Shown piece by piece: positions 51,998-61,600 of a DNA stretch of 64,000 bases. The notes under the pieces were generated by a model. That model was not told where the DNA came from and searched no databases. It saw only the letters and a list, made by a program, of their open reading frames with translations. The stretch comes from B18-G4 sp032250805 (GTDB lineage: Bacteria; Bacteroidota; Bacteroidia; Bacteroidales; B18-G4), in assembly GCA_032250805.1 (NCBI GenBank), contig JAVVEM010000015.1, forward strand, positions 4,050 to 68,049, written 5' to 3'. Within the stretch, counting starts at the first letter, position 1. Each line of letters opens with the position of its first letter. The position numbers were made by a program, and so were the translations under genes.

Positions 51998-53205
51998 GAC
52001 AGCAATTCTTCAACAGATTCAACCACAGCGCTTATCACGGTATCTGTCTGCGCATCGCTGAGGTCGTAATATACCGGCAGGCTGATCACCCGGCAGTAGT
52101 TCTTGTAACTTGTGGGATAATCATCGATATCATATCCGGCATTTTTATAAAATGTAAGCATCGGCAGAGGGATAAAATGCACGTTCACAGAAACCTCCCT
52201 GGCAAAGACCCTTTTCATGATCTCATTGCGCACTTGCTCGTTGATGCCTTTAATGCGAAGCAGGAAAATATGGCAGGACGAAATTTTCTCATCATTTTGG
52301 TAGGGTGGGAGCAGGGCCCACGCCTTTTGTGAAAAGCCTTGCCTGTAGCGATCGAAAATGGCTTTCCGGCGCGGTTGCATATCTTCGTCATAGCGGCTCA
52401 GTTCAACAATGCCCATGGCGGCCTGAATATCGGTCATATTGTATTTGTATCCTGCTTCGATAACATCATACTGCCAGTTGCCGGCCTGTGCTTTCGCCAG
52501 GGCATCTTTGGTTTGGCCATGGAGCGATTTTATACATAAATATTTGTAGAGTTCTTCATTATCGAAGGCTTCGGGCAGATTCAGGCAAATGGCTCCCCCT
52601 TCGGCTGTACTGAGGTTTTTTACCGCATGGAATGAAAATACGCTGATGTCGGTGAGGGAACCGGTTTTCCGGCCATGGCTTTCTGCGCCAATAGAATGGG
52701 CGGCATCGGCAAGCACGAGGATGCGGCCCAGCTTTTCCTGCTCCGCGCTGTGCGGGCTGAACAGGCGCTTCACCTGTTCATCTTCAACAATCGCGTGGAT
52801 GGCATCATAATCGCAGGGCCACCCTGCAATATCTACCGGCATGATCACCTTGGTGGCCGGGCTGATGGCTTCTCTGATCCTGCCGGTGTCGATGTTAAAA
52901 TCGTCGCCCGTGTCCACCATCACGGGCTTTGCACCACAATGCACTACCACATTGGCGGTGGCCGAATAAGTGTAGGCAGGAATGATCACTTCGTCGCCTT
53001 CGCCAACGCCAAACCAGCGTAGCATCAGCTCCAGGCCCGACGAGCCGGAATTTACGCAAAGGGTAGCCCGGTGCCCGCAGTAGGCTGTGATCATTTTCTC
53101 GAATTGCTTGGTACGTGGACCAGTTGTGATCCAGCCTGATTTCAGGGCTGCCGAAACCTCGTCGATGATCTTCTGGTCGATGCGGGGAGGTGAAAATGGG
53201 ATCAT
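51994..53205 (-). CDS. DegT/DnrJ/EryC1/StrS sugar aminotransferase
   Basis: A 403-residue PLP enzyme from ATG 53205 (MIPFSPPRIDQKIIDEVS). The frame is open to 53289 but extends into purC. Motifs: SGWITTGPRTKQFEK, CVNSGSSGLELMLRW, IIPAYTYSATANVV, ADAAHSIGA and the PLP Lys in FSFHAVKNLSTAEGGA. It has an insert around DEQVKRLFSPHSAEQEKLG. It likely adds an amino group to a 4-keto nucleotide sugar used by the adjacent phosphoglycosyl transferase. Confidence 0.91.
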   Translation of the reverse strand: MIPFSPPRIDQKIIDEVSAALKSGWITTGPRTKQFEKMITAYCGHRATLCVNSGSSGLELMLRWFGVGEGDEVIIPAYTYSATANVVVHCGAKPVMVDTGDDFNIDTGRIREAISPATKVIMPVDIAGWPCDYDAIHAIVEDEQVKRLFSPHSAEQEKLGRILVLADAAHSIGAESHGRKTGSLTDISVFSFHAVKNLSTAEGGAICLNLPEAFDNEELYKYLCIKSLHGQTKDALAKAQAGNWQYDVIEAGYKYNMTDIQAAMGIVELSRYDEDMQPRRKAIFDRYRQGFSQKAWALLPPYQNDEKISSCHIFLLRIKGINEQVRNEIMKRVFAREVSVNVHFIPLPMLTFYKNAGYDIDDYPTSYKNYCRVISLPVYYDLSDAQTDTVISAVVESVEELLS

Positions 53206-53230
53206 AATGCCGTTATTACAGATGAATTCC

Positions 53231-54175
53231 TTATTTGGCAAGGAAATCAGAAATATTCTTCTCAACGCGACTGAGCACATTCGAAACATCAGCCTTTATG
53301 AATTTTTCGCCTGTGATCTTTTCATAAAGTTCGATATACCTTTCCGAAACGCTATTTACAAATTCCTCCGGCATGGGCGGCACTTCCTGCCCCTGCTTTC
53401 CCATAAAACCCTGCTCCATCAGCCACTCGCGGACAAACTCCTTGCTGAGCTGCTTCTGCGGCTCACCGCGGTCCTGGCGCTCCTGGTAACCCTCGCGGTA
53501 AAAGTAACGCGAAGAATCGGGCGTATGGATCTCATCGATAAGGTAGATCTGATCGCCGATCTTACCGAACTCATACTTGGTGTCGACGAGGATCAGTCCC
53601 ATGCTGGCGGCGATCTCCGATCCGCGCTGAAACAGCTCCCTGGTGTATTTATCGAGAAGGGTATAGTCTTCTTCCGATACCAGGCCCTGGCGGAGGATCT
53701 CTTCAACAGAGATATCTTCGTCGTGGGCACCTTCCAGTGCTTTTGTGGTTGGAGTGACAATAGGTTCGGGAAAAGCCTGGTGCTCCTTCATCCCGTCGGG
53801 GATAGAAACCCCGCAGATCTCACGGGCACCCTTGCTGTATGTTCTCCATGAACTGCCGGTGAGATAGCCCCTGATGATCATTTCTACAGGGAAAGGCTTA
53901 CAATAGCGGCCCACAGTAACCATCGGATCGGGAACGGCGATCTTCCAGTTGGGAACAATGTCGGCTGTGGCATCCAGAAAGCGGGCCGCGATCTGGTTCA
54001 GCACCTGGCCTTTGTAAGGAATCCCTTCGGGTAAAACAACATCAAAAGCCGAAATGCGGTCGCTCACAACCATCACCAGTAATTCATCATTGATGTTGTA
54101 CACATCACGCACCTTGCCTTTGTAAACGCTCTTCTGCCCGGGAAAATTAAAATTTGTAGCTGTAATTGTATTCAT
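53231..54175 (-). CDS. purC: SAICAR synthase
   Basis: A 314-residue PurC of the longer type. Motifs: KSVYKGKVRDVYNIND, MVVSDRISAFDVVLPEGIP, EMIIRGYLTGSSWRTY and ILVDTKYEFGK followed by LIDEIHTPDSSRYFY. It joins aspartate to CAIR in purine synthesis. It is upstream of the aminotransferase by 25 bp, though the functions are unrelated. Its own promoter is at 54199-54229. Confidence 0.95.
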   Translation of the reverse strand: MNTITATNFNFPGQKSVYKGKVRDVYNINDELLVMVVSDRISAFDVVLPEGIPYKGQVLNQIAARFLDATADIVPNWKIAVPDPMVTVGRYCKPFPVEMIIRGYLTGSSWRTYSKGAREICGVSIPDGMKEHQAFPEPIVTPTTKALEGAHDEDISVEEILRQGLVSEEDYTLLDKYTRELFQRGSEIAASMGLILVDTKYEFGKIGDQIYLIDEIHTPDSSRYFYREGYQERQDRGEPQKQLSKEFVREWLMEQGFMGKQGQEVPPMPEEFVNSVSERYIELYEKITGEKFIKADVSNVLSRVEKNISDFLAK

Positions 54176-54198
54176 TGTAAATGTTTTGATAAAGAAAG

Positions 54199-54229
54199 CA
54201 AAAATAATCAGAATTCACATACCGGCAAA
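54199..54229 (-). promoter_or_regulatory. Promoter of purC
   Basis: On the minus strand TTTG (plus 54226-54229), a 19-bp spacer and TATTTTTG (plus 54199-54206) are a strong match to the Bacteroidota consensus. The start codon lies 23 bp downstream. Confidence 0.6.
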
Positions 54230-54319
54230 TTTCCTGCCCGACATAAGTTAGGGTTAAATGGTTAAATGGTTTCATGGTTTCAGTGCTTCAGTGTTTTGGC
54301 ATCCACCGAAGCCTTTCAT

Positions 54320-54354
54320 CCTGCGCTAAAGCTTCGGATGATAAGAGGCGCAGG
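54320..54354. repeat. 35-nt hairpin element, copy 2
   Basis: CCTGCGC (54320-54326) pairs perfectly with GCGCAGG (54348-54354). The loop TAAAGCTTCGGATGATAAGAG (split as TAAAGCTTCGG / ATGATAAGAG) matches copy 1 at 2178-2212 except at four bases. The stem change T-A to G-C is compensatory. Outer CCACC and GGTGG add a further pairing region. Confidence 0.6.
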
Positions 54355-54510
54355 TGGACAGTGCCTGCCCCGAGAACTCGGTGGTTTTATGGTTAAATGG
54401 CTAAATAGCTTGCCCCGAAACCTCGGGGGTTAATTGGTTAGCCACTTTAGTTCACTTGCTCTGTATTTTCGATGGACAATTTTTCTGGTGACAAAGCATA
54501 AACATTGAAA

Positions 54511-54525
54511 AACCCCGCAGGGGTT
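54511..54525. repeat. GCA-loop hairpin
   Basis: AACCCC-GCA-GGGGTT is a perfect 6-bp stem with a GCA triloop. A second hairpin with the same loop lies 12 bp further on. Confidence 0.65.
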
Positions 54526-54537
54526 ATACAACAATAG

Positions 54538-54556
54538 CCCCGGGAGCATCCCGGGG
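54538..54556. repeat. GCA-loop hairpin
   Basis: CCCCGGGA-GCA-TCCCGGGG is a perfect 8-bp stem with a GCA triloop. The shared loop and changed stem of the pair resemble REP/REPIN palindromes moved by RAYT transposases. No RAYT gene is in the window. Confidence 0.65.
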
Positions 54557-54628
54557 AAGGAACGAACAAGAAATACCCCCTCCCCCCTGGAAAAATATGA
54601 TCAGAATTCTTTATGCCGGCCCGGGGAG

Positions 54629-54906
54629 GGTTGGGGTGGGGTGATGGTGCTGCTGCTGGTTGGCACGAAATAAACAACCGCTACGCGGTAGATATTACCT
54701 TATCGTAACCTGCCGGTCTACAATTGAATATCCGCTACGCGGAAAGAGAAGAAAAGGCATTGTTAAATGGTTTCATGGTTTCATGGTTTCAGTGCCTGCC
54801 CCGAGAACTCGGTGGTTTCATGGTTTCAGTGTTTCAGTGGTTCAGTGGTTCAGGGTTCTATGGTTATACCAACTTTAGCTCACTTTAGCTCACTTTTCTC
54901 TCATGG
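54629..54906 (+). repeat. Inverted intergenic repeat, left copy
   Basis: This 278-bp segment is repeated in reverse orientation at 63660-63945. The core 54655-54757 matches the other copy at 101 of 103 bases by eye, including two CCGCTACGCGG units and ggtctacaattgaatatcc. The outer part is a tttcagtg-word array ending ggttctatggttataccaac. The short open frame inside (MARNKQPLRG...) is repeat-encoded, not a gene. Confidence 0.85.
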
Positions 54907-55659
54907 ATTCTGGATGCTGGATGCTGGATACTGGATCACTCTCGTAGCCAGTCTCTGCTGGTTTCTGGTTTCTTGCTACTGGTTAAATTCAATTTTAGAT
55001 CACTTTAGCTCACACTTGCCAGCAATCTGTGCAGTTCGAAAATCGAAAATCGAAAATCGCTAAATCATTAAACTTCCATGTTCCCTGTTCAGTGTTCAGT
55101 GTTCATCATTCCTTTCCCTCCAGCTGGATAAGGGTTTACATGAGCGCCAGCCTAAGTGGTTCTTCGTAATGTGTTCGTTAATTTATGCTGACCTTCATTC
55201 GTGCTTTAACCGGGTTTTTGGAATGCACAATAAATCCTTCATTTTTTTGTAGCAAAAACTTTCATTAACATAGGTGGAAGGGCTGCATATATATAAGCTA
55301 CACAATATTAGGTATCTATAATCACATTTTGATGTGTTTATTTAAATAGAATAAATCTAAATAAGGGGATGTGAACAAAATTATAACGAAAATATTTGCG
55401 GCGATATGCCCGGGAACATAACTTGGAATTGCAATAATTATTAAAAGCGAAAAAGATAGCTGTATGTGCTGCGCGTTTCACGTATATATAAATAATAATT
55501 AAATAAATGAATCATTATCGCCCCGGAAACCGTATAAACTGTCATGTTAAACAGAAGCAAAATAACTGATTACATCAACCAAATCATAAAAATTGCTGAC
55601 AAGCGGATAGGTCGACCGCGAAAAAATTGTAAAAAAGAATAAACAGCGTCAAATACTTT
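54907..55659. other. Repeat words, then AT-rich leader before the PKD gene
   Basis: 54907-55110 carries ggatgctggat words, the segment shared with 5326-5372, and a tandem cgaaaat array (55037-55057). From about 55110 to 55659 the sequence is AT-rich without a convincing gene. A small hairpin (CACAT-TTTG-ATGTG near 55325) and many AT tracts are visible. I find no TAnnTTTG element at a good distance from the ATG at 55660. Confidence 0.5.
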
Positions 55660-58600
55660 ATGGGCAGAGCATTACTTTTGATCATTCCCTGGTTTTTCTT
55701 TTTCGTGGTCGCGCCAAACGAGACCGCGAAAGGGCAGGGTACTGTCACTGCTAATTTTGTTCATAATCCCGACAGGCAATGTGCCGATATTCCTGTTTTC
55801 TTTGATGCCTCTTCGAGTGTCGGCACCGGCCTCACCTACACCTGGGATTTTGATGATGGCACTCCCGTCGTTACAACCAGCCACGATACCATTACTCACC
55901 GCTTTTATGTATTTAACGATGTTAGCTGCAGCAACCATAAGTGGTTTTTCGTTAAGCTGATCGTAACTGATGTCAACAATAATACCGATACTGTTGTCAA
56001 TATGGTGTGGATCGTGCCCCAGCCACGGGCCGCCCTGCTCGACTCAATGGACCACGACTGGATCATCTGCCATGATCCCCTCAACCCGGTATTTGAAGAT
56101 ACGCTGTGGCTGAATGTGTGGGCACCTTTAAAGCAGTGTGTAAACTGGTTCAATATCGACTGGGGCGACGGTTCCGACACAAACTATTTAAACCTCAATG
56201 ATTTCCCGATCTATCATGTTTATCATTCTTACGGTACCTTCCCTCTTCACTATCTGGTGCATGGCGTACACGACTGCGACTGGGATACCACCTATAACGT
56301 GCAAATAGTCAGCTTTCCTACGGCCCATATTGATGTAACGCCTGTCGATCCTGGCTGTGCCCCCTATACGGTGCAGTTTGCCTTTTCGGCCTACGAGTAT
56401 AACTACGACAGCACAACCTATACCTTTGATTTTGGTGACGGCAGCCCGCCACTGAGCTGGAGTTTCGACGAAATGAGTCAATACGACACCCTCACCCATA
56501 CTTATGTGCAACCGCATTGCCTCAACCCCAACGCCAACACAAATGGCTATCTCCCCTCGCTATACATTACCGATAACGGCGTTTGCGGCGACTCAACGGT
56601 TTATGCCCCATTTGTTGAAGTGTACGAGGCGCCCATTGCCGCTTTCGAGCCCGACCACGACAGCGTATGCTTTCCCGGGACCATATGCTTCAATAATCAG
56701 ACCATCCCCGGCTATACTTATGGTTGCCAGCAGCTTGCCACATACCTCTGGGATTTCGGTGACGGAACCGCCACTACCGAAGCAAATCCATGCCATACCT
56801 ACGCACAACCCGGCGATTATATTGTTACCCTTACCGCCTACAGCACCGATTATTGCTACGACGATATTTCCGTGCTCGTTCATGTTTATGATCATCCGCT
56901 TGCCCTGCTTAGCGTCGATTTGTTCAATTGCCAGGACGACAGCGTAGTCTTCACCGACCTGTCGCTTCCCGGCTCGGGATATATCTCCGCCTGGCTCTGG
57001 GACTTTGGCGATGGCCACAGTTCCACCCAGCAGCATCCGACACATGTTTACACAGCGCCCGGCACTTACACCACTACCCTCACCGTATGGAATTCCAAAG
57101 GCTGTGTCGACGATACCTCCATAACATTGCAGGTATGGGAATTGCCCTACGCTCACTTCAGCGACTCAAGCCATTGCAGCTATACCGTATATTTTGCCGA
57201 TCATTCCGATCCGCATTCTGCCTTTATGAGTAGCTGGCACTGGGATTTTGGCGATGGAACCATCTCGGCCCTGCAAAATCCTGTGCATGTATACGACACT
57301 GCCGGCGTATTTATGGTCAGCCTTACCGTGACCAACTCACATGGCTGTATCGAAACGGTGACTTACCCCGTAATTGTGCATCCCCTTCCGGTGGCTGCCT
57401 TCAATGTGGACGGCACCTGCCTGAATTATCCTTCACGATTTACCGATCAGTCGGTGGCCAACTATGGTATCGTCGATACCTGGGAATGGGACTTTGGCGA
57501 TGGAGGTACTTCCACGCAACAGCATCCAAGCCATGTCTATGCCAACCCGGGAACCTATGTGGTCAGGCTGATCATCGAAACCAGCATCGGTTGCCGCGAC
57601 ACGGCCTGGGCACTGGCGCAGGTTTATCCGCTGCCGGTGGTTAACTTTACCGCATCACCAATCTGCGACGACTACGACACATATTTTACCGACCTCTCCA
57701 TACCCAATGCCGAAAGCATTGTGTCGTGGTACTGGCAGTTTGGCGACGGCTATGCATCTTACCAGCAGCATCCCAACCATATCTATGCCGCCCCGGGATT
57801 CTATGATGTCACCTTAACGGTTGAGAATTCAAACGGATGTGTGGCCGATACCACAATAACCATTGAGATATACAGTTCGCCGACAGCGAATTTCTACGAC
57901 AACCAGCCGGTATGTTTCGAAGACACGATCTATTTTTACAATACCTCAACACCCAACCTCGACACCATCGTTGAACATTTCTGGCAGTTCGGCGACGGCC
58001 AGACCTCCTACATGGAAAATCCGGCGCACCTCTATGCCGCCCCGGGCCATTATGTGACGAGCCTCACCGTTACCAATACCAACGGATGTACGTCTACCCT
58101 TACACGCGGCGTATATGTGTATGAGATCCCTACGGTTGATTTTGACTACACCTTCCCCTGCTGGATAAACGAAACCCATTTCGAAGACCTGTCGACCCTC
58201 GAAGGATCGGGGAGCATTATACAGTGGATGTGGGATTTTGGTGATGGCACGATGTCGTATAACCAGAACCCGGCGCATACCTTTGCAGGCCCCGGCATTT
58301 ACCAGGTAAACCTTACCACTGTTACCGATATGGGCTGTTCCTCAAGCTTTACCAAAGCCGTGGCCATTTACGACGGCCCGAGGGCCGAATTCGTTGCCGA
58401 CACATTGTGTGTGGGTTACAGCATCGACTTTATCGACATGTCGACACCGCAGCAGGAGATCGTTTCATGGTACTGGGACTTTGGTGATCCCGGTTCGGGG
58501 AGCCTCAACAATTCCACCCAGCAGCATCCTGAACATACCTATAATCAGGGCGGTGAATATACCGTTACCCTCACGGTGACCGATACCAACGGATGCTTCC

Positions 58601-61600
58601 ACAGCAATTCACATACTTATTATATCGAGCCCAACCCCTTAGCGCTCTTCACATATGTCGGCGCCATTTGCCCTTATGGTGTGGTGGAGTTCTACGACCT
58701 GTCGCAATCATACTACAGCGACATCATCCGCTGGGAATGGGACTTTGGCGACGGCAGTCCGATGCAGGTGTTCCATGCACCATATTCGCCCAATACTGCC
58801 CATGTGTTTACCACAACCGGCACCTTTGCCGTATCCCTTTCGGTATATACGGCTGCAGGCTGCTCAAACACCTATTACGAATATGTGCTGGTACAACCCG
58901 GCCCCGATGCTGACTTCACCTGGGAAAATACCTGCGAGGATGAGGAAACACTGTTCTTCGATAATACCCCGGCAAACGATATCATTATCTGGGAATGGAA
59001 CTTTGGTGATCCGGTCACCGGCGCGGCAAATTATGCCTATACTCCCAATCCCACACATCAGTTCTCCTCTGTGGGCCCCTATACGGTGAGCATGATCGTG
59101 ACGAATGCCATGGGCTGTGCCGACACTGCTATAAAAACGATCGACATCCTTCCTCCGCCGCCGGTCGAATTTTCATGGCTGGCAGCCTGCGAAGACACCA
59201 TCACCTGGTTTTTTGTCGACAGCAGCATCGTCAACACCAATACAATAATATACTATAACTGGGATTTCGGCGACGGATACTACTCCAACCTGGCCAACCC
59301 GGGCCACGTGTACGACGGCGACGGTACATACAATGTTACCCTTCACCTTACCGATACGGCACACTGCGAAAACAGCATCACCCACGAAGTAACGGTTTAC
59401 AAAAAACCTTACGCCTTTTATGATATTACCGAGCCCACCTGCATCGGCGACAGCATATTCATGAACAATATGTCGTCATCGGTCGTGGGATATATCGAAC
59501 GCTGGATATGGAACTACGACGATGGCACACCCAACGACACCATCTGGTTTCCCAACGATCCCAATGTAATGCATATCTACCAGCAAACCGGCAACTACTC
59601 GCCGGTGCTTACCGTAACCAATACCAAAGGCTGTTCAGATTCATACAGCCGCGAACTTACAGTCCGTCCCCGCCCGGAGGCCGATTTCACGCATTCACAT
59701 CCATGCGAAAATACCCCCGTAAGCTTTACCGACCTCTCGGTCACCAACGGGCAGGGCAATCCGTCGACATACCACTGGAACTTTGGCGATCCGGCATCAG
59801 GGGTGTACAATACCTCAAACCTGCAGCATCCGCAGCATACCTTCACTGCTGGCGACAGCACCTATACCATCAGCCTTATCATCGTGAATTTCTTCGGCTG
59901 CGCCGACACCATGGTAAAAACCATCTATGTGAACGACGGCCCGCCGGTCGACTTCGCCTGGTCGGATGCCTGCGAAGATATGGCCACCACTTTTTTCCCC
60001 GATTCATCGGTGATCAATGTGAACGCGGTGTCGGCCTGGTTCTGGGATTTCGGCGACGGCAGCTTTGGCTATGAGCCCGTGATCGATCATGAGTTCAGCC
60101 TGCCGGGAACCTACGAGGTCAGCCTCACCATCACCGATTCGTCAGTATGCTCCGGCATACATACAAAACTGGTTACTGTAAACCCGGCCCCGCTGGCCAT
60201 GTTTTTCGTGCCTGAGGTGCATTGTGCCGGCCAGCCCATACTCTTCGACGATCACTCCACCAGCACCACCAGCTACATCACGGCCTGGCACTGGGATTTC
60301 GGCGACGGTAATGATACTACAGTATATTTCCCGGGTGATCCGGATGTTACGCATACTTACAACCTCACAGGTACTTACGCGGTGGTGCTGAGCGTGCTGG
60401 GTGCCGACGCCTGCATGGGCACAACCACGGAGTATGTGAGCATCGACGACAGCCCCGAAGCAGATTTTAGCTGGGACGGCATCTGCCAGGGCAGCGAATT
60501 CCAGTTCAACGACCTTTCGGTGGCGCCCCTGGGCACCAGCATCGTTTCCTGGAGCTGGAATTTCGACGATCCCGCATCGGGTGTGCTGAACACCTCCACC
60601 CTGCAGTCGCCCGCACACATATTTGCCGGCGCAGGTGTGCATCAGGTGAGCCTAACAGTGGAAAATTCTGCCGGCTGTTACGACAGCATCGTAATTCCGG
60701 TGAACGTGTCGGATGGGCCTGAGGCCGACTTTTTCTTTTCAGGCAATTGTGTGAACAATGCTACAAGCTTTGAGGTCGATACCACGGTGACCAATATGAG
60801 TAATAATCTATTCTTCGAGTGGGACTTCGGCGACGGCAGTCCGCCCTCGGGCCTCATCAACCCCACCCACGTGTATGCTGTGACCGGTAACTATTCAGTA
60901 AGCCTTACGGTTTACGACAGCCTGGGATGCGAAAATGTTGTTTCGCATGATGTGGCCATACAGCCCGGACCTGTGGCCATTTTCGACTATGATGCAGGCT
61001 GCGAAGGCGAGATCACCGCATTCATCGATTACTCATATAACCCGGGCAATGGCATGATCATCCAGTGGCACTGGAACTTTAACGATCCGGCATCCGGAGC
61101 ATCAAACCAGTCGTACCAGAAAAACCCTGTGCACATCTTCAGCGGTCCGGGCCTGTATTATGTTTCGCTTACCGTGTTCTCAGAAGAAGGATGCACCGAT
61201 GCCATCAGCCTGCCGGTGAACATACTTCCTGCGCCCGAAGCCGATTTTACCGCCCAGGTAAATGCCTGCGGACAGGGTACTGTATATTTTTATGACGCCA
61301 CGGTCAGCCAGGCGCCTGTCGTGGCCTGGGAATGGACCTTCGAGAACGGGTATCATTCAAACATGGCAAACCCGGTTCACAGCTTTTCCGCCATAGGCGA
61401 AACCTTCCCCGTAAGGCTGGTGGTGACCGACAATATGGGTTGCACCGATACCATAATAAAAGATGTATACATCCCTGCTGAGCTCGATGTGCGCATCTAT
61501 GCCGAAGACAATTGCCTGTACCAGGAAATGCAGTTCAGCGCCATGATCCTTGAGCCACAGCCCAACAGCATACATTCGTGGAGCTGGGACTTTGGCGATC

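Larger units (their letters stand above)
54230..54628. repeat. Intergenic repeats and hairpins, part 1
   Basis: No gene is visible. The stretch holds ggtttcatggtttcagtg-type words, the phrase gtgcctgccccgagaactcg at about 54360 that recurs at about 54792, and three hairpins: 54320-54354 (see below), 54511-54525 and 54538-54556. Near 54580-54630 it becomes G/C-rich and runs into the left inverted-repeat copy. Confidence 0.6.

Noticed and set aside
54447..54878. Small open frames in the repeat (for example MARNKQPLRG...)
   Set aside because: The same frame appears in the inverted copy at 63.6-63.9 kb, showing that it derives from the repeat. Composition is not protein-like and no start signal is present.
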